Source of the DNA: Serripes groenlandicus
Lineage: Eukaryota; Mollusca; Bivalvia; Cardiida; Cardiidae
Assembly: GCA_031761405.1 (NCBI GenBank)
Contig: JASEVX010000007.1
Location: 55,252,616 to 55,316,615, forward strand
Length of the DNA: 64,000 nucleotides
Direction: 5' to 3'
The translations under genes were made by a program, and so were the position numbers. The notes beneath the pieces are model-generated. The model saw only the letters and a list, made by a program, of their open reading frames with translations, had not been told where the DNA came from and made no database searches. Positions 32,118 to 42,912 of this stretch are shown here, piece by piece (positions within the stretch are counted from its first letter, which is position 1; every line of letters starts with the position of its first letter).

Positions 32118-32478
32118 TTAACTCTTTCCAACATACAACAAATCTGCAGCAGACGACTTACAAAACCTTGTGACAAAAACCTGAAAAATGTCCCTAAAAT
32201 ATAGCTTAATAAAAGATCTTTTGACAAAAACCTGAAAAATGTCCCTAAAATATAGCTTAATAAAAGATCTTTTGACAAAAACCTGAAAAATGTCCCTAAA
32301 AGATAGCTTAATATTGTGGCCAAAAACCTGAAAAATGTCCCTAAAAGATAGCAAAACATTGTGGCCAAAAGAAGAAATGTTTTTCTCATCATGAGCAATT
32401 TCACCTTTAGCCAGAATGATTTCAAAAGTCGTCTGCTACTATTGTGTCAAAATGCGCCTGTATGTGGGAAAGGGTTAA
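32118..32478 (-). mobile_element. TM1 MITE enlarged by tandem repeats
   Basis: TTAA at 32118 and 32475, 'ctctttccaacatac' left, 'tatgtgggaaaggg' right, shoulders 'ctgcagcagacgac' / 'gtcgtctgctact'. At 361 bp it is about 130 bp longer than usual because of the array at 32172-32355. Confidence 0.75.
32172..32355. repeat. 51-bp tandem repeat inside TM1
   Basis: Four units starting at 32172, 32223, 32274 and about 32319 with 'caaaaacctgaaaaatgtcc' and 'taaaatatagcttaat'. The first three are exact or nearly so at 51 bp, the fourth spacing is 45 bp. 51 is divisible by three, which explains the repetitive minus-strand frames. Confidence 0.9.
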
Positions 32479-32589
32479 GGGAGTTTTCAACATTGTTTTG
32501 TGGTTTAAACGGCGGCCAATTTAATTACATGTTTCTTGGCTTTCTCGTACCTGTATTCCACAACATCCATCGCAGGCAACTGGCTACCT

Positions 32590-32590
32590 G

Positions 32591-32625
<35 letters not shown>
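32590..32625. repeat. (CA)n(TA)n microsatellite
   Basis: About 11 CA units followed by about 6 TA units. Confidence 0.95.
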
Positions 32626-32626
<1 letters not shown>

Positions 32627-32911
32627 GACTACTTATAAGATTTACTTGAGGGCGATAGACATATTGCAGGGGGACAGGCTGAAACCTTAATGTATTAAAT
32701 TCAGGATGGTTTTATTTCGGGATGATTTGGTTAGCCCTCCAGCTCTTCAGTAACCACCGTCAATCTACTTTTGATACACTAACTTTCCTAGACATACATG
32801 CATGCGAAATGTTAAAAGGAAACCGTTAAAATGGCATAACATCAACAATCAACATTATTGGATTGTTTGAACTTATATAAAATTCTGTTAACATGTTATG
32901 GCTTTTTATTA

Positions 32912-33303
32912 CATTCCTATCCAAATTTTGCATTGAAATTTAAGTGACATAAAATCAATATCAATTTTTAAAAAAAGGATAACTAACACTGTGACGATAA
33001 CACTTTTAGTTTTTTTATATCATCACTAGTGATGATATCATTTTTGCCGGAACTACTTTTATTAGATTTAGAACATCTTTGGAATTTAAAGTGGGTTTAA
33101 TACTAGGAATTTAAAAAAAACTGAGACCGAATACTAGGAAAATGACGTCACGTCAGCAGTTTTGACGTCATAACGCTAGTCATTTGGCGCCAAATAGAAG
33201 CAGCAGTATTTGGTTACGTAACATTCATACGCCTAAGGCCAAGTCATTTTTTTTTTATATGTTTCTTTAAAATAAAGGGGAGATTTATTCCAGATATATA
33301 ATA
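32912..33303 (+). repeat. CRE-bearing dispersed repeat, copy 2
   Basis: Reverse complement of 2146-2550. It carries two TGACGTCA octamers (33143-33150 and 33163-33170), where copy 1 keeps only one. Homology ends at 'ccagatatataata', just before the P166 left end at 33307. Confidence 0.75.
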
Positions 33304-33306
33304 AAT

Positions 33307-33425
33307 AGAATAACTAACTGCATGTTTTTGATATCGAATTTATGTCACTCGGGAACAAAGGGGTAATTTGGTGTAAAATCACTCAACCTACGGTTTCGTG
33401 ATTTCAACCAAATTACTCCTTTTTG
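33307..33425 (+). mobile_element. P166 element, left 119 bp
   Basis: Starts AGAATAACTAACTGCATG and follows the reverse complement of 1011-893 with about two differences, including 'gatatcgaatttatgtcact' and the inner palindrome 'aaaggggtaatttgg'/'ccaaattactcc'. It stops at 'ctttttgg', where 'acggtacccct' begins. The missing 47 bp are at 38943-38989. Confidence 0.8.
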
Positions 33426-35751
33426 GACGGTACCCCTAAGGTACCGTCTATAGTCATGTGCATTCTGAGAAATCGTACAACAGTTGGCTCCCCGACTATA
33501 AACAGAACGATAGTGTAAAGCTGGGAGCCGAAAAAGAACGATTTTTTTAACCGTCAACAAAAAAGTAGTGTCAATTATCAGGCAATAAAATTATCTGAAT
33601 ATTGAAAAAAAGACTGTAAAAAGGAAGCATTAGTGGTTGAAAGTTGAAGTAGAACGTTTACAATATTGAGTTGAAGTTTGAATAAATATATTCATAATTA
33701 ATGTATGAATATATACCAATTTCACGTGACATTTTGATATTTCTTGTTGATCAGGAAGTGGTTTCGTGGATGTTTGGTAGTATTAACAATAATGCCTAAC
33801 TCCCCTAACTCTAAACGCTTCGATGAAAAACTATCTCCCAACTAATTTATCTAGCCAATCGATTCATTTTACTGAAAGAAGATGGTAAGGAACGACAACT
33901 CTGCGAAGGAGAACTTGCAACTTCCGTTCAAAATGAAAGTAGAAATCTGACAAGCTGCGCTGACGATAGATTGTTATTGTTTTTGTGGAGGAAAGACACA
34001 TGAAGTTTTATATTGAGGAAGACTGACAGGAAAGAAATGTATGCACGCCTAAAATATTCATTTAGTCATCAATACGTAAAACGTTCGAGGTAGGCCTGTC
34101 AATTAAACTGTAATTTGGAGTGGAAAACTTTTTTATTTTTATTTTCGCCCTGTGCTGTATCGTAACCGGATATGAAAATAAGCTCACATGTATTTAATGT
34201 ACACGTATGTCTGAAAATAGCCCAATTCCTGTAGACATTCGCTTGTCCGTTTTATCATCTGACATATGTTAATTATTTAAAAAGGGTGGCATATGAAGGA
34301 AAATAAAAAATAAAAAATGAAGGACTTCGGAGACTTCGTACATATATTCAGAGACATATATATATACATTATATATTTCTATTTAGGTCTCTGATATATT
34401 GTACAAGTGTATAAACTATAATCGTTCTTGTATGTATACACTATTTAGGCTCATTTAAGGACTTAGGAGACAAAAGTGGTTAAGTGATGTGAAAACTGCT
34501 TTCAAACTTAAGTGTGTACAATTATTTGTATTGAATGATGATATTATGTATACAGGTTTTATTATTGAAAAGAATGAATAAATACAATATATATTTATAA
34601 ATGAATTTTCCAGATTTTGTCTATACTTAGATGGAGCATATGCATGATGCTTTGCCAAAAATGTTATTCAATTAACGCGCAAAAACACATGTATATTTGT
34701 ATCAAGTTTGTGTACGCTATGTTATAATTTGTCTAGTGAATCCATGTCTAACTGACACTCTGCCTTGGCGTCATTTATAATGTTATATTGACATAAAAGT
34801 AGTGAGGCTACACTGTTTCTAGGTCTAAATTACATGTATATGGTCAGTTAAGACTGGTGAGACTGCATAATATGATACATAGGCTCCTCTGAGTCTTCAC
34901 TGGATACAGATGCATTATAACCCCAAATAACTTAATGCAGATCAATAATTGTAAAGTATCTATTATAAACGGATTATTTTATTATTCAAATCATAGCATA
35001 CGTATATATTAATAAAAATGGTTTTGCGCAGACATGTATACAACTATACACATCTTGATTTTATTTTTATTGCGCAATCAGTAACTGTGTTTATTTTTGT
35101 TTCGTTTCAGATCATGGAAATATAGACAGGTTATATAATGCGCAATACGCAACATTACTTGTGAAGAAGATTCATAATGTCAGTGTATGGGATATTTTTA
35201 CAACCAACCTTTATGTATTGGAAAAGTTGGGGTATATTAACTGTTATTTCCGGTTTTGTTTTTAGTTGAATCAGAGAAATAAAAGACAAATGGCAAGTCG
35301 TGGACGCAACAAGACGAGTAGAAAACAAAAACAAAACGACGTTAATGACATTCTTCAAAGCTGGTAAAAGCAGCGAGTCGTTGTGACAAGTATTCTGGAT
35401 GAAAGTGTTTATTCTGTAAAGGTAACTCGGAAAACAATAACGGAATGGAAGAACAAATATCTAGGCTATATGTAAACGACAGAAATACGAATCAAGGTTG
35501 CACAATGTGATCTGTTTTTGTTTACTATAATACAGGAAGATAACTGTGTAATTAACTAATTACTATGAACAAGACATTCAAGTAAATCATTTTGAGCTAT
35601 AATACAGAGATGACACTTCTACATGATAACTAACATTAAGTAGATCATTTTGAACTACATATTGTGTCACACAGGGGGATCATTTGTTTTGTTAAATGAC
35701 CAAAGATGTAACATTTAAAAGTTAAACTGTAAGTTAACTAGCATTAAATTT
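33426..35751. other. Unique-looking segment, no known repeat (2.3 kb)
   Basis: Left part of the 5.5-kb segment that splits P166. It begins 'ggacggtacccctaaggtac'. No SINE or MITE is visible. A small inverted repeat 'gtacatatattcagagac' / 'gtctctgatatattgtac' lies at about 34339-34412. One exon candidate is given separately at 35111. Confidence 0.45.
35111..35363 (+). other. Weak candidate exon with start codon
   Basis: A good acceptor ('tatttttgtttcgtttcag') ends at 35110 and a GTAAAA donor follows at 35364. Inside, an ATG at 35290 opens a basic N-terminus beginning MASRGRNKTSRKQKQNDVND. Read through without splicing it stops at 35365 after 25 codons. There is no recognisable domain and no second exon was found. 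Treat as speculative. Confidence 0.15.
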
Positions 35752-35895
35752 TGTCAACAGTAAGAGGCATGAATAAAAAGCATTGTGACAAAAGGATAAA
35801 TTGCTTGTATGGAGCAATTTCTTCCTCTGCTTCCATGTTTTCAAAAAGCCGTCTGCTGCAGAGGCGTCAGAAAGTGTCTATTTGAGGGAAAGGGT
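35752..35895 (-). mobile_element. TM1 MITE, right two-thirds
   Basis: 'cattgtgacaaaaggata', hairpin 'aaattgcttgtatggagcaattt', 'gccgtctgctgcagaggcgt', 'tatttgagggaaagggt'. The left end is lost. Confidence 0.65.
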
Positions 35896-35929
35896 GATTG
35901 AAATATTATAATTAGCTCCACTGGCTGAA

Positions 35930-36430
35930 AGCCAGTCGAGCTTATGTCATGGCGAATTGTCCGTCGTGCATGCGTTAACTATTTGCTTCAAACAACTTCT
36001 TCTCCCTAACCACTTGGCCAATTGAAATGAAACTTCCTATGAAGCGTCCTCGCAATGTCCTCTCCTAAATTCCTTCATATTTTTTGGATCCATGCAAAAT
36101 TCTGGTTTCCATGGCAACCGAAAGAAAAAAATAGTGAAAACTTAAAAATTCTTTCAGGAAAGTGTCAGGTCGATTTTCTAATAATGTTGTAGAAATGTTC
36201 CTTGGGTGACCCTCTATCGGATTCCTTCAAGCCAAGTTGATTGGACGAAAAACATAGTCGCCAGGGGGGCGGGGTTATTTTGTCGTATGTGGCTATAATG
36301 AAAACTTAAAATATCTTTACCTCAAAAAGTGTTTGGCAAATTTTCAAATAATTTTGTAGAAATGTTCCTTGGGAGACCCTCTATCAGATTCCTTCAAGCA
36401 ATGTTGATTAGTCGATTTTTTTTATTGATC
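35930..36430 (+). repeat. Decayed ancient bivalve repeat, 5' module
   Basis: 'agctccactggctgaaagcc', 'cgaattgtccgtcgtgcat' and two direct repeats of about 165 bp with 'gtagaaatgttccttggg' and 'ccctctatc.gattccttca'. I recognise this as a repeat common in bivalve genomes. It resembles 5810-6830 in reverse. Confidence 0.6.
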
Positions 36431-36855
36431 ACAAAAGGAAAAAGTACATTATGAGATTTAACTTCTGACATAAAGTTTAAAGATTTTCTGTTGCATCATT
36501 ATTGTCTACAGCCTATATACATTCAAAGGTCAGTTTACTATATTTTTCTATGTATATTCAAGTTGATATGTACTCATCATGCAACAGAATTTTCATTGAC
36601 AAAATATGTCCCCAATTTTTCAATTGTTGAACATAGTAATGGGAAGAAAAGTTTGAATATTTTAACAAAACTGTACATTTTGACCTGTTAATTTTTTTTG
36701 CAAACTTCAAGGATTGGAAGAAATAATTGAACGGAAACAATATCACAGGCTCTTTTTAAAAAAACTTTACCTAAATTTAAACCAATCTACAGCAGACAAC
36801 TTTGAAAATATCTTTGCAAGCTCACTTTGGTACAGCATGTTTCCTATTTTATTAC
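36431..36855. other. No gene; faint TM1 words
   Basis: 'taaaccaatctacagcagac' + 'aactttgaaaatat' at about 36776 looks like a decayed TM1 shoulder. Otherwise nothing was recognised. Confidence 0.35.
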
Positions 36856-37130
36856 TCAGTTTACCGTAGCTCAGTCAGTAGAGACACAGGCTGTTAATCC
36901 AGGGGTTGTGAGTTCGATCCTCAGCTTGGCCTACATTCCTTCTGACATTTGACGTGACTACCAACAATGGGCTTTCAGACTATGTGGAAAAGCAGCCAGT
37001 TGCTTGGAAAGAATGTTGTGTGAAGTACTTGTATGACAAAGCCAAGAAACATATGAGTACTTGAACTGGCTGCCGTGATATAACTGAAAGATTGATGAAA
37101 ATGGTGTTAAACCCCAATTAATCAATCAAA
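36856..37130 (+). mobile_element. SINE-A with 12-bp target duplication
   Basis: Head 'accgtagctcagtcagtaga', B box 'gagttcgatcctc', body 'cagccagttgcttggaaag', 3' domain 'gccgtgatataactgaaag', tail 'aattaatcaatcaaa'. Flanked by CTATTTTATTAC at 36844-36855 and 37131-37142. Confidence 0.88.
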
Positions 37131-37308
37131 CTATTTTATTACCTAATACTTTGAGACTTGGAAAACTTCCTCATCTAATACCCTTCTTTTCATTGTATAC
37201 TAAATATGCTGAGTGTAGCCTATTTTTTGGGGTAAAAAGTATAAATTTTGATGTATTTTGGTTGTATAAGAGAATTGGACATTGTTGGTTAAGTTACAGG
37301 TCAATTTG

Positions 37309-37428
37309 ACAGAAAATCCACAGGTAAAATGTGTCTATCCTTGTAAGCATGTGTGGCATTCTTAGGCTGATCCAGATCAATACTTTACGCAGAGTCCACA
37401 ATGTTGGTTTGCTCACAGGACTGCTCAA
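37309..37428 (-). mobile_element. GH MITE, right half
   Basis: 'cagaaaatccacaggtaaaa', 'gcattcttaggctgatcc', 'caatactttacgcagagtcc', 'ggtttgctcacagga'. The left half is absent. Confidence 0.65.
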
Positions 37429-37444
37429 ATTAAAGAAAATCTAG

Positions 37445-37674
37445 TTAACCCTTTCCCTCATACGACAATTCTGCAGCAGATGACTTTGAACATATTTTGT
37501 CAACATATAGAAAATCTCTATAATTGAATGGATAACCTATGACTAAAAGTGGAAAACATTGTGGCAAAAGGAGAAATTGCTCGTTTTGAGCAATTTATTC
37601 TTTTGTCACTATGTTTTCAAAAATCCGTCTGCTGTAGAGGCGTCAGAAGGCGTCTATAAGAGGGAAAGGGTTAA
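37445..37674 (-). mobile_element. TM1 MITE, full length
   Basis: 230 bp with TTAA at 37445 and 37671. Ends CCCTTTCCCTCATACGAC and 'aagagggaaaggg'. Hairpin 'gaaattgctcgttttgagca' is intact. Confidence 0.85.
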
Positions 37675-38470
37675 CACTCTGGAAGCCGCATGTTTTACTT
37701 GAGCATGTTGAAACTTACTCAGAATATTTGCTTGTATGATATCTAGCCTAAGTTCGAATATGTGTCAGATCCAGTAAAGAACTAGGTCATTTAGCCAAAC
37801 ACTGTAGAAAAATCTTGTTAACACTATAAACACTGCATTTTTGTATTGAGCAGTTTGAAACCTTGTCAGAAAGTTTGTCTTGATGATAGGCCAATTTCAA
37901 ATATTGGTTATTTTGGATAAAACATTAGGGCACTAAGCCAAGTAGGAGGAAAATCTTGTTAAGACTCTGGAAGCTGCACTTTTAGCTTGAGCATGCTGAA
38001 ACTTTGTCAGAATTATTGTTTTTATTAAATTTAGTTTGAATATGGTTAATGCTTGTTAAAAAATTAGGTCACTATGCCAAGTTGTAGGACAATCTTGATT
38101 TAACACTTAAGAGACCACAATTTTGACTTTAGCGGCTTGAAATTTTGTCAGACAGTTTTTCTTGACGATATACAGGCCAATTTAGACATTGGTCATGTTG
38201 AGTCAAAAATTAGGTCCCTTGATCAAATTTAAGAAAATATTTGTTAATGCTCTGGAAGCCATGTTTTTAACTCTAGCATGATGAAACTTTACCAGAATGT
38301 TTATCTTGATGATATCTAGGCTAAGTTCGAATATGGTCTGGTTAAAAACTAGGTCACTGGGCCAATATTGAGAAATATCTTGTAAACACTCTGGTCACCA
38401 CATTTCTCTCAAATGTTCCTTGGGGGACTCTTTTCTAAGAGTGTTAAAATTAAGTTGATTCTTTAGATAC
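37675..38470 (+). repeat. Decayed ~145-bp tandem repeat, bivalve type
   Basis: Five diverged units recur with 'cttgttaacactctggaagc', 'gaaactttgtcagaat', 'ttgtcttgatgatat', 'ctaagttcgaatatgg' and 'aactaggtcactgggcca'. I recognise this as a widespread old repeat of bivalve genomes whose origin is unclear. Confidence 0.65.
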
Positions 38471-38502
38471 TATGTATAATAAATAGCTTTGCTACTGGTA
38501 CT

Positions 38503-38697
38503 ATTTTACCCTTTCTACACTACAGACACATGTTGTCTGATCTTCAACAGATGGATGGTATGAGAAATTTCGACAGTTTTCTCAATGTTTTCCTCACACG
38601 TCGATACTTTTAGTTTCATCAATATAGATTTACCAATATCTTTAGTTAAACATTTTCAAATCATCTGCTGTAGAGTTTATCCATGTGATAAATTACC
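38503..38697 (+). mobile_element. TM1 MITE, strongly decayed
   Basis: 'taccctttctacactacaga', 'gagaaatttcgacag', 'tttcaaatcatctgctgtag' keep TM1 order and spacing. Confidence 0.4.
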
Positions 38698-38942
38698 TAT
38701 CACACATGTGTTTGTTTATCTAACTGTATCTACTGTCTACAAGTCAAGAGTTTAATTATAGATCTCTGGAAATAAGGTTAACCCTGTCTTAAATCAATAT
38801 TTGAACTATTTCTTCTTTTTTGTTTACATTTTTTGAAATTATGTGACTTGTTTTGTAACTTTCCAAAAAATGGAACAGTTGACCATCTTTTTCCCCCTCA
38901 TACAACGGGTACCGTCCCACAGCACTTTCAGTGCTTTGATTT

Positions 38943-38989
38943 CCCTTGTGACATAAATTCTATATCAAAAACATGCAGTTAGTTATTCT
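38943..38989 (+). mobile_element. P166 element, right 47 bp
   Basis: 'cccttgtgacataaattcta' to 'gcagttagttattct' is an exact match to the reverse complement of the left arm at 846-892, including the diagnostic 'tctatatc' and 'ccttgtg' variants. Just upstream 'gggtaccgtccc' mirrors 'ggacggtaccc' at 33424. Confidence 0.8.
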
Positions 38990-39156
38990 CCATTTATTTG
39001 AGTAATGGCTGTCTTAGCCTTGTAAAGATCCGAGGATAATAATGTTACGTCTGGACAATAAGAAGTTCATTTGGATTCAGGATTGTCAACAAAAATCAAA
39101 TCGATTTTTTTAAAGAAAGAATAGGTTGTAGACAATTTCTTTGAATCGGAATGGGT

Positions 39157-39382
39157 TTAACCCCTTCCCTCATATAGTCGCTTTCTGACTGCAGCAGACG
39201 ACTTTTTGAAAACATAGTGATAAAAGAAGAAATTGCTCAAAACGAGCAATTGCCTCTTTTGTCACAATGTTTTCCACTTTTTGTCATTGGTTGTCCATTC
39301 AATTATAGAGATTTTCGATTTTTTGACAACATATGTTTCATGTCGTCAGCTGCAGAATTGTTGTATGAGGGAAAGGGTTTAA
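39157..39382 (+). mobile_element. TM1 MITE, full length
   Basis: TTAA at 39157 and 39379. 'ccccttccctcatatagtcg' left, 'tgtatgagggaaagggt' right. Hairpin 'gaaattgctcaaaacgagca'. Confidence 0.8.
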
Positions 39383-39779
39383 CAACCGTCCATGATTTGG
39401 TCCAATGTTTATGAGTTTAGACTCCCCCCCTCCCATTCTCCTCTGTCACGGGGCCCATTATCCTCATTGATTGAATCCCCTCACATTTGTGAGGGCAATG
39501 AAATGGAAAAACAATAGATATTTCACCGTGATTGGCTAGCCGCGGAACGGAAGACGAGAGAGGGAGATGGCAGAGAGATATAGACTAAAAACCCATTCCT
39601 TTGCCAAACGGAATCAACTTTGATTTGTTCTGCTTCTACATTTGGCCTTCCAATGTCAATACAAATCACGCTGTTCTCCCCCTTGTTCTGTTTCAATCCT
39701 ACAGTAACACCATACATAACCCGACTTTCCGACTAATCGACTCATAAGAATTGTCCGCCAAGTGTTCCTTTCTCTATTG
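39383..39779. other. No recognised feature
   Basis: A pyrimidine-rich 'ctccccccctcccattctcc' run at about 39422 is the only pattern. Confidence 0.4.
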
Positions 39780-40036
39780 AGCCGCCTATGATGTACTGGT
39801 CATAGCGTCTGCCTCGAGAGTGGATGACCAGGATTCGATACCCGGTCTGGTCACACCAAAGACATTACAAATGGTAGAACTATTTGCTCTCCTTGACACT
39901 CAGGGATGCGGGGGATATTATTGCGACTGGTGCATTGTTCAAAGGATTAAATTTGCAGCTTTACTGGTAATTTAACAAGGAAACGGCGTGATATAACTGA
40001 AATACTGTCGGCATAAAATACCATGCAAGCAAGAAA
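39780..40036 (+). mobile_element. SINE-B copy
   Basis: 'gatgtactggtcatagcg', 'gcctcgagagtggatgacc', B box 'ggattcgatacccgg', 'ggtcacaccaaagac', 3' domain 'aacggcgtgatataactg'. Its tail is the landing site of the next SINE. Confidence 0.75.
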
Positions 40037-40317
40037 GCCGAGCCCAGGTAGCTAAGTCGGTAGCGACGCGGGTTGTCAATCCAGGGGTTGTGAGTTCGAA
40101 TCCCAGCTCGGCCAACATTCTTTCCGGCGTTTGACTACGTCTTTCACCAATGGGCTGTTTAACAGTCTATGTGGAAAAGCATCCAGTTGCTTGGAAAGTA
40201 TGTTGTGTGGTGTGCTGGTGTTGGAAAACCAGGAAACGCATGAGTAGGTGAACTGGTCGCCGTGATATGACTGAAAAATTGTTGAAAACGGCGTTAAACC
40301 CCAATCAATCAATCAAC
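40037..40317 (+). mobile_element. SINE-A, full length, in SINE-B tail
   Basis: Head 'gagcccaggtagctaagtcg', B box 'gagttcgaatccc', 3' domain 'gccgtgatatgactgaaa', tail 'caatcaatcaa'. Flanked by AAGCAAGAAA and AAGCATGAAA (9 of 10), a likely target duplication. Confidence 0.85.
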
Positions 40318-40837
40318 AAGCATGAAAACACAGACATCCTTTATCTTCGCTGTTTCAACTCGGCAAGAATATAAAACATGTACCTTGGAACTTTTGGATG
40401 ATTTTGACCGCAGATCTTTCTCATCGTATACATCTAATTTGTTACGGCACTAAGTCGATGTTGCACAAAGTTGAATCCGCTCCTTCGATGCTTCTTTAAT
40501 AATGCTACGGCTATCTAGGGAACTAAAATGTCTGAGCTGAATCATTGAATCGATTTGTAACAGGCTTTAGTTTAAACTTATATATTTTACATCGATTGCA
40601 AAACAAACATTGCTCTTACTTCTTCACAACAAGCACGATGTCTGCTTCATGGCGACATTACCAGTTCACGTACCGTCCTTTGTGTGGAATCTCATAAAGG
40701 AAGAATCAGCTCCGCTCAGCACGGCATTACAAATCGGGATCCTTGGTACATGATTCCGACGCTCTTTCACTGAAAGCAACACTCTCTTCCACAAAGATGG
40801 CTCTGAATCATCTCACCAATGTGTTGGACCTTTCGAT
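40318..40837. other. No recognised feature
   Basis: No credible frame or family. Confidence 0.5.
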
Positions 40838-41076
40838 ACCGCCTCTCGAGTGCAGGAGGTCATGGATTCTATCCCTGTCCGGGTCATATCTAATACTTTA
40901 AAAATGATAGTTATGGCTGCCCTCCTTAGCGCTCAGGGTTGTGCGGTTAGTATTAAGGCTTACAGGCTGGTTTTAGGATAAAAGGACCAGTAGTACTGGT
41001 AACTTACCCAGGAAACACCGTGATATAACTGAAAACATGTTGAAAGCGGCTTAAAACACCATACAATGCACCATTC
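40838..41076 (+). mobile_element. SINE-B copy
   Basis: 'cgcctctcgagtgcaggagg', weak B box 'ggattctatccctg', 'ccgggtcatatctaatac', 'gtagtactggtaacttacc', 'aacaccgtgatataactg', 'ttgaaagcggcttaaaac'. Confidence 0.75.
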
Positions 41077-41399
41077 AACTTTTAGCGTTCTATAACTTCC
41101 AACATTAATACACGTCACTGATACATTTGTCGCTTTTGCGGTACTGAACAGTGTACAACGAGATTAGCCTGCGCATTTGCACAGACTAATGAAGATCTTC
41201 GCTGTTCATGAATTCCAACGTGTACCTTTCATGATCGACATGCTCATATCAGAGCCTCGACGGGGTAAAGGTGGTATTGTTGCTTCTCTGTTGCGACATC
41301 ACGACTTCAACAGTTTTCTACTAAATCATGGCGAGCAGTTTATCCAACCATTTCTTTTCTTTGATTTATCCATCAACTACCCTTAACTTCACTCTTGCC
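41077..41399. other. No recognised feature
   Basis: 'gattagcctgcgcatttgc' at about 41162 resembles a GH hairpin word. Otherwise nothing. Confidence 0.4.
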
Positions 41400-41565
41400 A
41401 GATAACTGGCTACCTTACCACATATACTTGTTCTAAGCCGATTGGTGGAAGTCGAATGAAGTAAGTTAAAACGAATGTTGTCTATTATCGGAAATAATCA
41501 CTGGCACAAGCCGGGGATTCGAACTGACGACCGTGTGCAAGTGGTAAAGCTACATTGACATATCT
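41400..41565 (-). mobile_element. SINE-A head and body, reverse
   Basis: 'agataactggctaccttacc', 'ccgattggtggaagtcgaat' and reversed B box 'ggggattcgaactgacgac'. The 3' domain is missing. Confidence 0.6.
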
Positions 41566-42717
41566 GAAAGAAAATACACCACGCACTGTATTCCATACAT
41601 GTATAGCCGGACAGTAAAAGAATCGCGAGAGTTTGAGCGTACTTGTACGTTCAACTGATACGTGCAACAACATACAGGAATAATACGTGTATACAGGTCA
41701 AATTACGCTAAATACATCCGCGGGCCAGGTTGATCTACAGTACCGTAGTCCCTAAAAAAACCTTTGTTTGCCTAGAAATGGTTGTACATCTGGCCCAGAC
41801 TGCATTGGATATGTGACAATGGGTGTAAATTCTTTTTAAATATGTAGAGGATGAACTGGAACTATTTGATTTGATCATTTTAGGTATTTTGACCTTGTGT
41901 GAAAGTGAAATTACAGGATGTGGAAACCCAGTTTCAGCCTAGCTGGATTGTGGTAAAAAGGACGGTCCCCATCTTCACAGAGCGAGCTCTTTTTTACATA
42001 ATGCATGACCCACCATTTTCTATGGATTATTTTAAAGGTAAGAGGTCTTTTCAATGATATATGGTGTTGTATCTGGGAAGCGCTTAGAAAATGTGACAAA
42101 CGACGGTTGAAGCTGTTTGATTTACATGGAAACAAAGAAGGAATTTATTTGGTGTATTGTGACCTACATACTTTTCGACCATTTTGGACCGAACGATGTT
42201 TTCCAAGCCCGCTGTCAAATTATTTTCACAATACGAAAGAACGTTGATGGGTTAAGTCTTGAAAAACCGGATATGAAATACAACAAATGCATGTTTAACT
42301 TAACAAATTTGATTTAATTAAAAGTATTTGCATGTAATATAAGAAATAATACAATGTGTTCGAGTATAAATAGTTCATATATATAATAAGTTATGAATTA
42401 ATTGATAGAACATGATATACGTTCATGTTCATCTACAGTGGAGGCATGCAAGAAAATCAAAGAAAGGCAAACAATGTTAAAAACATGTATGTATAAATCT
42501 TATGAACTATGTGTGACTTAATGAACGGGATGTTCTATAAATAGGCTACATCTCATGATTAAAAAATTTGAACATAATAAACACTTGTACAAACATATTC
42601 GGAGACAATGTTGCAGAAGATTTGATAGTCCTTTTTCGGCATCCGAGCCCATGGTCACCAACAATTCTAAAAAAAAAATATCTTAATTCCAAATTTTGAA
42701 ACTTTTCTAAATGTTGA
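41566..42717. other. No recognised feature (1.15 kb)
   Basis: Overlapping short frames at 42005-42317 have mixed composition but no domain or splice context that I trust. No repeat family was recognised. Confidence 0.45.
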
Positions 42718-42912
42718 TTCAACCTTTTCTCAAACGTAGACGTATGTTGACGCCTCTGCAACAGACAATTTTGAAAACAATTAGGCAAAGGGAGAAATTG
42801 CTCATGATGAGAAATTTCACCTTTTGCCACAATGTTATCAACGCTTTTCGGTGATAACACATTACCTTATAGAGATGTTTTCAAAGTATGCTGATTTGAT
42901 ATATGTAGGAAT
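42718..42912 (+). mobile_element. TM1 MITE, right end eroded
   Basis: 'ttcaaccttttctcaaacg', 'cgcctctgcaacagac', hairpin 'gaaattgctcatgatgag', 'cttttgccacaatgtt'. Confidence 0.65.

Noticed and set aside
42005..42317. Overlapping 66- and 80-codon plus frames
   Set aside because: The two frames overlap out of phase, with no splice context or recognisable family.
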